The notes beneath the pieces are model-generated. The model saw nothing but the letters and a program-made list of their open reading frames with translations. It was not told the DNA's origin and did not search any database. From positions 1 through 64,000 of the forward strand of contig NZ_FTPP01000003.1 of NCBI RefSeq assembly GCF_900156345.1: a stretch of DNA of 64,000 bases, read 5' to 3'. Position 1 is the first letter of the stretch. The number at the start of each line of letters is the position of its first letter. Shown here one piece after another: positions 55,298-64,000 of the stretch. This DNA comes from Pontibacter indicus (GTDB taxonomy: Bacteria; Bacteroidota; Bacteroidia; Cytophagales; Hymenobacteraceae). A program made the translations under genes and the position numbers.

Positions 55298-56944
55298 TTA
55301 ATAAGGCTTGGCCTTGTGAGACTTCTGCTTCGCGTCCTCCACGCCTTCCTCTCCCGTCACATTTCCCATCGGCCCATCCATACCTTTATCCATTTTCTTC
55401 ATCTGCTGCTTCACCTGCTCGATGCGCTCGCGTACCAGACGGCCATAGTTCTCGTCGGCTTGCGTGAAGTAGTCCAGCATTCTCTCCTGAATGCGGGGGT
55501 CGCATTTGGCCAGGTCGTTGCCCAGGTTGTTGATCAGTTCCTCTCGCTCCCATTCCTCGAAGTTGCGGAATGTCTCGCCGGCCTGCTGGAACGGATTGGC
55601 CCGCTCAATCGGCTGGCGCACCAGTTTCGCCTCGTAGCGGGGCGTATACTCTTTGCCCGCCATCGGCGCTTCGCTCAGACCGCCCAGTATAGACGGCTCG
55701 TAGTTCACGTGGATGTTCTGTCCTTCGGCAAAGTCGGTGTCGAAAGCCATCTGGCCGCCGCGCTGGTTCGTGGCCACGTGGGTTTTGGGCGCGTTGATCG
55801 GCAACTGCAGGTAGTTGGCGCCGATGCGGTAGCGTTGCGTGTCGGAGTAGGAGAAGGTGCGGCCCTGCAGCATCTTGTCATCTGAAAAGTCTAGTCCGTC
55901 AACCAGCACACCGGTACCGAATGCGGCCAGTTCTACTTCATTGAAATAATCCACCGGATTTCGGTTCAGCGTCATCTTACCCACCGGATACCACGGAAAC
56001 TGCTCTTTCGGCCACAACTTGGTATCATCCAGCGGGTCGAAGTCGAGTTCGGGATGGTCGTCGTCGCTCATGATCTGCACGTTCAGCTCCCACTCCGGAA
56101 AGTCGCCCTGCTCGATGGCCTCGTACAGGTCCTGCGTGGCGTGGTTAAAGTTCTTGCCCTGCACTTCCTGCGCTTCTTTCTGGGTCAGGTTGCGGATGCC
56201 CTGCAGTGGCTCCCAATGGTACTTCACCAGCACAGCCTCGCCATCGGCATTCACCCACTTGTAGGTGTTCACGCCCGAGCCCTGCATCTGCCGGTAGTTG
56301 GCCGGAATGCCCCAGGGCGAGTACAGGAAGGTTACCATGTGAGTTGCTTCCGGCGTACCGGAAAAGAAGTCGAAAATCCGCTCAGCGCTCTGGATATTGG
56401 TTACCGGATCAGGTTTCTGTGAGTGGATCAGGTCCGGAAACTTCATGGCATCGCGGATGAAGAAGATCTTCAGGTTGTTGCCCACCAGGTCCCAGTTGCC
56501 ATCTTCAGTATAAAACTTCACGGCGAAGCCGCGTGGGTCGCGCAGCGTTTCCGGAGAGCCCGACGGATGGCCCACTGTAGAGAAGCGCACGAACGTGGGG
56601 GTTTCCTTGCCTTTCTGAAATACCTTGGCGCGGGTGAACTTCTCGATCGGGTCCTTGCCTACCGTGCCGTAAGACACAAACACACCGTGGGCACCGGCCC
56701 CACGGGCATGCACGACACGCTCCGGCACGCGCTCCCGGTCAAAGTGCGACATCTTTTCGATGAAGTGGTAGTTCTCCATGGCAGCAGGACCTCTGCTACC
56801 GATGGTTCTGATATTCTGGTTGTCGGTGACAGGGTGGCCCTGGCGGGTGGTGAGGGTGTTGCCTTTGCTGGCATTGCGGGATTTTTCGGCTTTGCTATAC
56901 CTGGACTTATCCTGGCCGTTGCCTTTGCTTCCGTTTTTTTTCAT
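55298..56944 (-). CDS. Monofunctional haem catalase
   Basis: A 548-residue catalase that dismutates hydrogen peroxide. The distal His79 is in [12 protein letters not shown], the conserved Asn in [18 protein letters not shown], and the proximal haem Tyr in [14 protein letters not shown] near residue 365. The first 30 residues are Lys/Ser/Asn-rich and low-complexity ([18 protein letters not shown]), not a signal peptide and not part of the usual core; a similar basic segment occurs at the C-terminus. Downstream are a haem-independent set of stress genes on the other strand. The gene is monocistronic. Confidence 0.95.
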   Translation of the reverse strand: MKKNGSKGNGQDKSRYSKAEKSRNASKGNTLTTRQGHPVTDNQNIRTIGSRGPAAMENYHFIEKMSHFDRERVPERVVHARGAGAHGVFVSYGTVGKDPIEKFTRAKVFQKGKETPTFVRFSTVGHPSGSPETLRDPRGFAVKFYTEDGNWDLVGNNLKIFFIRDAMKFPDLIHSQKPDPVTNIQSAERIFDFFSGTPEATHMVTFLYSPWGIPANYRQMQGSGVNTYKWVNADGEAVLVKYHWEPLQGIRNLTQKEAQEVQGKNFNHATQDLYEAIEQGDFPEWELNVQIMSDDDHPELDFDPLDDTKLWPKEQFPWYPVGKMTLNRNPVDYFNEVELAAFGTGVLVDGLDFSDDKMLQGRTFSYSDTQRYRIGANYLQLPINAPKTHVATNQRGGQMAFDTDFAEGQNIHVNYEPSILGGLSEAPMAGKEYTPRYEAKLVRQPIERANPFQQAGETFRNFEEWEREELINNLGNDLAKCDPRIQERMLDYFTQADENYGRLVRERIEQVKQQMKKMDKGMDGPMGNVTGEEGVEDAKQKSHKAKPY

Positions 56945-57134
56945 GACCTGCTGATTTTTGATGGATTTTCAGATAGTATTTAACGAAACCAATACCGAAG
57001 AGTTGATGGATTCCCGTTAAAACCACGTTTATTCTCTGAATACCAATCACATGACCCGAATTCATAATAAGCGTTGCCTAAGTCATTTCGAGCCTCGTAT
57101 ACCTGTTACTACGATCACCTTATAGAGCAGCCTG

Positions 57135-57821
57135 ATGAAAATAACCGCACTTGAACTGCAAACAGATCAGCCAGAAGCGTTAAAAACATTTTACACGCAA
57201 GTGCTCGGGCTTCCCCTGCTGTCAGAAGATGGCGCGTCATTCAGCATGCAGGCAGGGTATAGCACACTCACCTTTCGGGCAGTTGAAGCGCCGCCCCGTG
57301 GTGGTTATCACCTGGCCTTTCATATACCTGGAGACGGCGTTTCGGATGCAGCCACCTGGTTGCAGAACCGGGTGGCTTTTCTTCACGCTCCCGGGGCGAC
57401 TTCCCCTGTGGTCAAGCACGAAAGCTGGCAGGCGAAGGCCCTGTATTTCTACGACCCTGCCTTCAACCTGCTTGAAGTCATCGCACATCGCAGCAGCCCT
57501 GCCAGTCGCTTGCCATTCGGGCCGGAGCAGCTCATAGGTATAGCCGAAGTGGGCCTACCGGTGAAGGATGTAGCAGGATTTGCGCAGGAACTGCGGACAA
57601 AATTCGGATTGCCCCGCTGGAAATCGGCCACTGCCCTTTTCGAAGCCGTGGGCGATGCTGAAGGCCTGTTCATTGTGGTGCAGGAGCAGCGCCCCTGGTT
57701 CCCTACCCAGAATCCGGCACAGGCCATGCCCCTGCGTGTGGTGGTGCAGGCCCCGGCGCCGGGACAAATTACTCAAGGTGCTTTTGTGATCGAGGCGGAG
57801 CGCGAGCTCATGCAGGTATAG
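57135..57821 (+). CDS. VOC (glyoxalase/dioxygenase) superfamily protein
   Basis: A 228-residue protein of two beta-alpha-beta-beta-beta modules: residues 1-115 (starting MKITALELQTDQPEALKTFYTQVLGLPL) and about 130-225 (IGIAEVGLPVKDVAGFAQELRTKFGLP). Glu in ALELQT and NLLEVIAH are placed like metal ligands in the first module. The reaction cannot be inferred; members include glyoxalase, ring-cleaving dioxygenases and resistance proteins. The gene ends in gtatag, giving Gln-Val-stop, the same ending as miaA. Confidence 0.85.
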   Translation: MKITALELQTDQPEALKTFYTQVLGLPLLSEDGASFSMQAGYSTLTFRAVEAPPRGGYHLAFHIPGDGVSDAATWLQNRVAFLHAPGATSPVVKHESWQAKALYFYDPAFNLLEVIAHRSSPASRLPFGPEQLIGIAEVGLPVKDVAGFAQELRTKFGLPRWKSATALFEAVGDAEGLFIVVQEQRPWFPTQNPAQAMPLRVVVQAPAPGQITQGAFVIEAERELMQV

Positions 57822-57956
57822 CAGCGTGCCCGCTTGCAGCCTATCCACGCGCGCCCAGGTATACGGTATAGAGCTGTGTGCACAAGCTTAGCAAACACTG
57901 CAGCCCAAAGCCCGTTTAAAAGGCAAAAGGTACATCAACCCAAAACAGACAAAACT

Positions 57957-58823
57957 ATGAGACACAACGAAAGAAATTACGACAGCCGCGACCGTGACTA
58001 CCGCTCCGGCGACAACGAGAACCTGTCTAACTACCAGAGCCGCTACCAAAGCAGAGGCAATTATTACGGCATGCCGGATCAGGATTCGGAGTACCGTGGC
58101 GTGAGTTCGCAAGGGCGCAACTACGGCGGCTCTTCTTCCGGACCAGGAGGAGGTTACGGGGCCAGCAGCTGGCGCAGCAGCCGCGATCAGGATGACCGCC
58201 AGAGCCAAGGCATGCAGCGGAACGAGCGGGGCAGTTCCTACGGTAACCGGGAACGCGACAATTACAACTACGGTTCTTCCCGCTCGCAAAGCGACCACTA
58301 CCGCTATGGCGACCCGAACCCCTACATGAATTACCAGCGCCAGGGCGGCTACGAGCGCAATCGTGACACCGACTGGCGTAGAGAGAGCGATGTAGACCAT
58401 GCCAACCGTCGCTACGCGCGCCAGGAGAACAGCTACCGCCAAACCGGCCACGGCCGCCGCTTCGATCAATACGGACAGGATGAGCGCTACAACTACGCAC
58501 ACGGCCCACAGGACGGTCGCCGCAGCATTGAAGACTCCGAAAACCTCGACGACCGCTACTACGACCGTGGCGAACACAGCCGCAGCAGCAGCGACAACGA
58601 CTATGGTCGCCATTACGGCAGCAACTATGAGCACCGCAACAGCAACCGCGGCATGCGCGATGAACACCACGAGTCAACCCGAATGGCCAGAAATAGTAGC
58701 TCAGGCCACGACGAGTCCCCAAGTCGAAGTCCGCGCGGCTACGGCTACCCTTCAGGCCCCGACTATTCGGCCAACTCCCCGATTTCCGGCTACGGCCAAA
58801 ACGTGCGCGGTCATCAGAAATAA
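57957..58823 (+). CDS. Tyr/Arg/Asp/Ser/Gly-rich, intrinsically disordered protein
   Basis: 288 residues from the ATG at 57957. I see no signal peptide, no hydrophobic segment and almost no Leu, Ile, Val, Phe, Cys or Trp. The composition is dominated by Arg, Tyr, Asp, Ser, Gly and Asn, with Arg-Asp-Tyr, Ser-Arg-Asp, Asn-Tyr and Gly-Gly-Tyr words spaced through the whole length. The pattern of spread Arg and Tyr resembles proteins that form liquid condensates or bind RNA, but that is an inference. Upstream codons to 57834 are unlike the rest and are excluded. Neighbours are a catalase, a META lipoprotein and YceI, suggesting a stress role. Codon use looks normal for the window. Confidence 0.8.
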   Translation: MRHNERNYDSRDRDYRSGDNENLSNYQSRYQSRGNYYGMPDQDSEYRGVSSQGRNYGGSSSGPGGGYGASSWRSSRDQDDRQSQGMQRNERGSSYGNRERDNYNYGSSRSQSDHYRYGDPNPYMNYQRQGGYERNRDTDWRRESDVDHANRRYARQENSYRQTGHGRRFDQYGQDERYNYAHGPQDGRRSIEDSENLDDRYYDRGEHSRSSSDNDYGRHYGSNYEHRNSNRGMRDEHHESTRMARNSSSGHDESPSRSPRGYGYPSGPDYSANSPISGYGQNVRGHQK

Positions 58824-58828
58824 AACCT

Positions 58829-58866
58829 AAAGCGAAGTCCACCACGGTGGACTTCCTGCTTTACCT
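58829..58866 (+). terminator. Hairpin after the disordered-protein gene
   Basis: Palindrome gaagtccacc-ac-ggtggacttc with outer aaagc/gcttt pairing. The T run is weak, so it may be a terminator or a 3' stabilising fold. Confidence 0.6.
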
Positions 58867-58956
58867 TATCCAACTACCTTATTACGCGTGCCTGCGTATG
58901 CTATTCCATACCCGGACAAAGCACAGGTATAGCGCATGCCCTTTAAATAAGACACT

Positions 58957-59421
58957 ATGAAAAAAATGCTACGCTCCAGTTGGCTTCTATTGCTCTTCGT
59001 TTGCCTCGGCGCCTGTAACCTCAGCCAGAAGAACAAACAATATGGCGTTGTGGGAGATACGGAACTGCAAAGTTCTTACTGGGTGCTCCTTTCCCTGCAA
59101 GGCCAGGAGTTCGACGATAATCCCGAAAACCAAACGGCTTACATCCGCTTTGAGGTAGATGGGAACGAACTGACAGGCTTTACCGGCTGCAACCGGCTGA
59201 CGGGCAGGTATAGCCTCCGCAACGGCTCCCTGCAACTTTCCAATCTCGCCACCACCCGCGCCATGTGCCCCATCATTGAGCAGGAAAACCTGATGATGGC
59301 CGTGCTCGAAAAGGCCGACTCCTACGAGATTGCGGGAGATGTGCTCACGCTCTTCCGCCAGAAAACCGCCGTGGCCACTTTCAGAACGAGTTCCGAACCC
59401 AATATGCCAGATGTGCGCTAA
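58957..59421 (+). CDS. META domain lipoprotein (HslJ-like)
   Basis: A 154-residue protein with a lipoprotein signal (Leu-Gly-Ala-Cys, Cys20) and a META domain: WVLLSLQGQEFDDNPENQTAYIRFEVDGNELTGFTGCNRLTGRY, the typical FTGCNR(L) turn, followed by LATTRAMCP. META domains are found in the heat-shock protein HslJ and in secreted virulence or motility-associated proteins; the molecular role is not established. The two domain cysteines (in TGCN and AMCP) probably form a disulfide. The gene stands alone, about 100 bases before the YceI gene. Confidence 0.9.
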   Translation: MKKMLRSSWLLLLFVCLGACNLSQKNKQYGVVGDTELQSSYWVLLSLQGQEFDDNPENQTAYIRFEVDGNELTGFTGCNRLTGRYSLRNGSLQLSNLATTRAMCPIIEQENLMMAVLEKADSYEIAGDVLTLFRQKTAVATFRTSSEPNMPDVR

Positions 59422-59519
59422 GATAATAACTATCAGATTATAACCATATTAGCATGTAAGCAGTATGCTAAAGGCACAGACTGTAACGTATAAAATGATC
59501 AGCTAAAACATTTGAACTT

Positions 59520-60053
59520 ATGGCAACAACTAAATGGATCGTGGACCCCACCCACAGCGAAGTGCAGTTCAAAGTACGTCACCTCATGATCACGACGGTG
59601 ACCGGCTATTTCGAGAAATTCAACGTGGAAGTGGAAACGGAAGGCGAGGATTTTCACAGCACCAAGCGCATTTTGTTTACTGCCGACGTAAACTCCATCA
59701 GCACCAACAACGAGCAGCGCGACACCCACCTGAAGTCGGCCGACTTCTTTGATGCCGAGAGCCACGGCGAGGTGCGGTTTGAGGGCAAGAACTACGAAGA
59801 GCTGAAACCAGGCTTCGAGAAGCTGCAAGGCGACCTGACCATACGCGGCACCACCCGCCCCATTACGCTGGACGTAGAATACCACGGCACCGTAGTAGAC
59901 CCTTATGGCCAGACCAAAGCAGGTTTCAGTGTGGAAGGCAAGATCAGAAGAAAAGAATTCGGCCTCAACTGGGATGCCGTAACCGAAGCAGGCAGTGTCG
60001 TGGTGAGCGATGAAATTCGCCTTCACTGTGAGATACAGCTTGTAAGACAGTAA
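59520..60053 (+). CDS. YceI family protein
   Basis: A 177-residue lipocalin-like protein. It starts with WIVDPTHSEVQFKVRHLMI, the hallmark DPxHS-x-(V/I)-x-F-x-(V/I)-x-H motif, and has DGxF-type strands followed by LTIRGTTRPITLDVEYHG and EFGLNWD. Family members bind isoprenoid or polyisoprenoid molecules and are induced under osmotic, pH or oxidative stress in several bacteria. There is no signal peptide, so this is a cytoplasmic version. No operon partner is evident. Confidence 0.93.
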   Translation: MATTKWIVDPTHSEVQFKVRHLMITTVTGYFEKFNVEVETEGEDFHSTKRILFTADVNSISTNNEQRDTHLKSADFFDAESHGEVRFEGKNYEELKPGFEKLQGDLTIRGTTRPITLDVEYHGTVVDPYGQTKAGFSVEGKIRRKEFGLNWDAVTEAGSVVVSDEIRLHCEIQLVRQ

Positions 60054-60268
60054 CAGGGTAACTGCGCCGGCCACTGGCGCCCCGACTGACGCAGTTACCA
60101 AACCACCCTACACCTTTATCAGAATACTCCCGTTCGCTTGCTCCGCCAACCCACGGCAAGCGCTTCTACCGGTATTTTCTTTCCGGTAAACTTTGCTTGT
60201 GCCGCAAGCGGCCGTACGGCCGCCTTACACCTCAGCATGCCCGTTTGCATGAAGAACCTCCTACTGTT

Positions 60269-60550
60269 ATGCAAAGCAAAAGCGCCAGAAAAGCCATAAA
60301 AGATACCATGAACATCGAGCTGAACGAAAAGTCAGCGATGGAGCTATACCACAATATCTGCAACTTTATGCTCCACAACGATGACAAGTGCTACATCAGT
60401 GTCATCAAGTATAAGTACCTGTTGCTCTGCGGGGAGATCAGCACTGCCGTGAGTGATTACCTGGTGATGGAGCAGCTCCTCGAGAAGATGCAGGCCAAGC
60501 ACCCGCTTGTGCTTTCGGCCATTGCCTACATCGCACAGCACAAATCCTGA
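60269..60550 (+). CDS. Small hypothetical helical protein
   Basis: 93 residues from the ATG at 60269; an ATG at 60308 would give 80, and the upstream extension to 60197 looks noncoding. The protein has alternating helical segments, SAMELYHNICNFMLHNDDKCYISVIKYKYLLLCGEISTAVSDYLVMEQLLEKMQAKHPLVLSAI, reminiscent of a short helical-repeat or regulator domain. Two Cys are present. There is no signal peptide or membrane segment. The terminator behind it is built from the TATACC motif. Function unknown. Confidence 0.6.
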   Translation: MQSKSARKAIKDTMNIELNEKSAMELYHNICNFMLHNDDKCYISVIKYKYLLLCGEISTAVSDYLVMEQLLEKMQAKHPLVLSAIAYIAQHKS

Positions 60551-60554
60551 CACA

Positions 60555-60603
60555 AAAAAAGGTATAACCCAACCCCAACATGGGCAAGGCTATACCTTTT
60601 ATT
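60555..60603. terminator. Terminator with TATACC arms
   Basis: Arms aaaaggtata (60557-60566) and tatacctttt (60591-60600), with ccca/tggg pairing in the loop. Poly-A before and T after allow both directions; it separates convergent genes. Confidence 0.75.
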
Positions 60604-60619
60604 TATGTCGGTGCGCAGG

Positions 60620-60901
60620 CTAGTCCCGCAGCAACTTCTGATAGTTTTCGTTTCGGTCGATAAATTTCTTCACCACCGGGCAGGTAGCGACTACTTTTTT
60701 CCCATTTTCCTCTGCGTAGCACAGGCCTTCCTCTATCAGCTTATTGGCCACTCCTTTTCCCCTCGCCGATTCTGGCACAAAGGTATGCGTGAAATCCATT
60801 ACTTCATCTGAAGGGGTAGCGTAAGCCAGTTCCGCCTCTTCGTCGCCAATGTTGGCGGTAAACTGCTGGTATTCTTTATCGTGTTTGATGTTCAGTTCCA
60901 T
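60620..60901 (-). CDS. Small GNAT-type acetyltransferase (YjdJ-like)
   Basis: A 93-residue single-domain N-acetyltransferase of the short YjdJ-like family. The acetyl-CoA loop appears as VPESARGKGVANKLIEEGL (about residues 42-60), and the C-terminal VATCPVVKKFIDRNENYQKLL is the typical end of these proteins. Substrate unknown. It lies 18 bases downstream of the GlgX gene on the same strand and may be co-transcribed with it. Confidence 0.9.
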   Translation of the reverse strand: MELNIKHDKEYQQFTANIGDEEAELAYATPSDEVMDFTHTFVPESARGKGVANKLIEEGLCYAEENGKKVVATCPVVKKFIDRNENYQKLLRD

Positions 60902-60919
60902 GGTCGTTTTATCTTATTG

Positions 60920-63067
<2,148 letters not shown>

Positions 63068-63246
63068 ACAGATTTTGTAACTTAGGTAGCTGATGCTGTC
63101 CTTTTCGGGACTTTCACGTCTACGCAGAAAGCCCCGAAAGAGTCGTACCGCACCTTGTTTTATCTTCAGTGCCAGGTATAGCCAGAGCGGTAGTCGCTTC
63201 TAGCCTTATGAGGTTGCTGTTCGTACTATTCCTAAAAACACCCGCC

Positions 63247-64000
63247 ATGAACGCCCTTGATCTGCTCCTCATCCTGTTTGTGCTGTTCAGTGCCTACCTG
63301 GGCTGGCGTCGTGGCTTCGCCTTTAGCCTGCTGGACCTGGTGCGCTGGGTGGGCAGCCTGGTATTGGGCTTCCGGCTATACCCTGCGCTGGCCGACTGGC
63401 TGAGCCGCGCCACGGACTGGAACATGTACTGGATCCCGCCCATCTCTTTCTTCGTCATCACGGTGCTCTCCAGCATGCTGATCCAGTTCATCGGCTCACT
63501 TTTTCTGGATCATTTTTCGGACGAGATGCATGCCCACCCTGTGAACAAAGCGCTCGGCACCCTGCCCGGAATATTGAGCGGCGTCATCACCATCGCCATC
63601 GTCTCGGTATTGCTTTTGTTGCTTCCGTTACCGGACCGTTTTCAGGACTATGTGCAGACCAGCAGCGTGGCGGGCAGGTTTGGCAACTATACCCATCTGG
63701 CAGAAGACGAGCTCAATTCGGTCTTTGACCGGGTGGCGGAGCGCACCCTCAACGAACTGACCATTGCGACGCAGTCAGAGGAATTTGTGGAGCTGCCTTT
63801 TACTACCGATGACTTTGAGCCGCAGCCTGAACTGGAGGCGCGCATGCTCGAACTGCTAAACCAGGAGCGCATCGCCAAGGGCCTGAAGCCCCTGCAGCCG
63901 GACACTGCCCTCACCACCGTGGCCCGACGCCATGCGGCCGATATGTTCTCACGGGGCTATTTTTCGCATGTCTCGCCGGAAGGGGCCAGCGCCGCAGACC
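63247..64000 (+). CDS. CvpA family membrane protein fused to a CAP/SCP domain (runs off right edge)
   Basis: An open frame from ATG 63247 to the window end, at least 251 residues. A second in-frame ATG lies at 63208. The first 140 residues form a CvpA domain: four hydrophobic segments (about 5-20, 27-47, 58-85 and 100-122), with RRGFAFSLLDLVRWVG typical of CvpA. After a linker rich in Glu and Pro (about 165-195) comes the start of a CAP/SCP domain: EARMLELLNQERIAKGLKPLQPD and VARRHAADMFSRGYFSHVSPEGASAAD, with the His of the CAP site (ARRHAADM). CvpA is known from colicin V production and purF regulation; the CAP half faces the periplasm by topology. This is a fusion seen in some bacteria. Confidence 0.85.
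   Translation, partial: MNALDLLLILFVLFSAYLGWRRGFAFSLLDLVRWVGSLVLGFRLYPALADWLSRATDWNMYWIPPISFFVITVLSSMLIQFIGSLFLDHFSDEMHAHPVNKALGTLPGILSGVITIAIVSVLLLLLPLPDRFQDYVQTSSVAGRFGNYTHLAEDELNSVFDRVAERTLNELTIATQSEEFVELPFTTDDFEPQPELEARMLELLNQERIAKGLKPLQPDTALTTVARRHAADMFSRGYFSHVSPEGASAAD

Overview
The window looks like a chromosomal segment from a GC-rich member of the Bacteroidota, most likely Hymenobacteraceae and Pontibacter-like. The genus is an inference; the phylum is firmer. Supporting signs are promoters of the TTTG-N19-TAnnTTTG type at two tRNA-Lys loci, a transketolase split into two subunit genes, a TonB-dependent receptor with a carboxypeptidase-like N-terminal domain, a large hybrid two-component kinase, DUF4142 and META-domain proteins, and weak use of Shine-Dalgarno sites. 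No phage, transposase, integrase, rRNA or CRISPR array is visible. The gene content is mostly housekeeping and stress metabolism.

Layout. 0-10 kb: the start of a secreted protein leaving the left edge, a small acidic protein, 4-hydroxyphenylpyruvate dioxygenase, phosphoglucomutase, a SpoIIAA-like protein, a nitroreductase, DnaB, an Mpl-type Mur ligase and a DEDD exonuclease. 10-22 kb: an M48 lipoprotein protease with a Cys-rich lipoprotein, FAH-family hydrolase, M23 peptidase, Bcp peroxiredoxin, split transketolase, an ECF sigma / membrane protein / Spy-like module, PepE and an MBL hydrolase. 22-38 kb: a 58-residue protein with a strong ribosome binding site, class III aminotransferase, SLC13 permease, TerB-like protein, PfkA, MiaA, a 1735-residue hybrid kinase followed by a single-domain response regulator, an unknown protein and a PhnP-like hydrolase, then an NFACT/RqcH-like protein. 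38-50 kb: tRNA-Leu, TonB-dependent receptor, ABC exporter pair, three identical tRNA-Lys genes, DUF4403, DUF4142/cupredoxin pair, cyanophycinase-like protein, ECF sigma factor and a FAD-Rieske oxidoreductase with a membrane partner. 50-64 kb: TPR-SH3 membrane protein, SDR, ThiL, RlmD, catalase, VOC protein, a Tyr/Arg-rich disordered protein, META lipoprotein, YceI, GNAT, GlgX, and a CvpA-CAP fusion running off the right edge.

The most unusual content is not a gene cluster but sequence structure. The hexamer TATACC (complement GGTATA) is strongly over-represented in coding and noncoding DNA in both orientations, by hand count about five to six times expectation. It also forms a 12-copy tandem array that begins at the miaA stop codon, and it supplies several stop codons. 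At least two families of intergenic repeats occur. One is a roughly 600-700 bp mosaic element (2.3-2.96 kb and 37.2-37.8 kb, with partial copies near 10.2 and 54.9 kb). The other is a set of palindromic elements with arms built from words such as acgtatcacg and acttgatacg, some with an inner inverted repeat based on gtcctttgtc. These occupy gaps next to gene ends, and in one case write the last codons and stop of rlmD.

Functionally, several neighbouring genes fit oxidative or envelope stress: catalase, Bcp, YceI, META lipoprotein, the disordered protein, DUF4142/cupredoxin and two ECF sigma factors. Carbon metabolism is represented by Pgm, PfkA, transketolase and GlgX. All assignments are from reading the sequence; no database search was possible.
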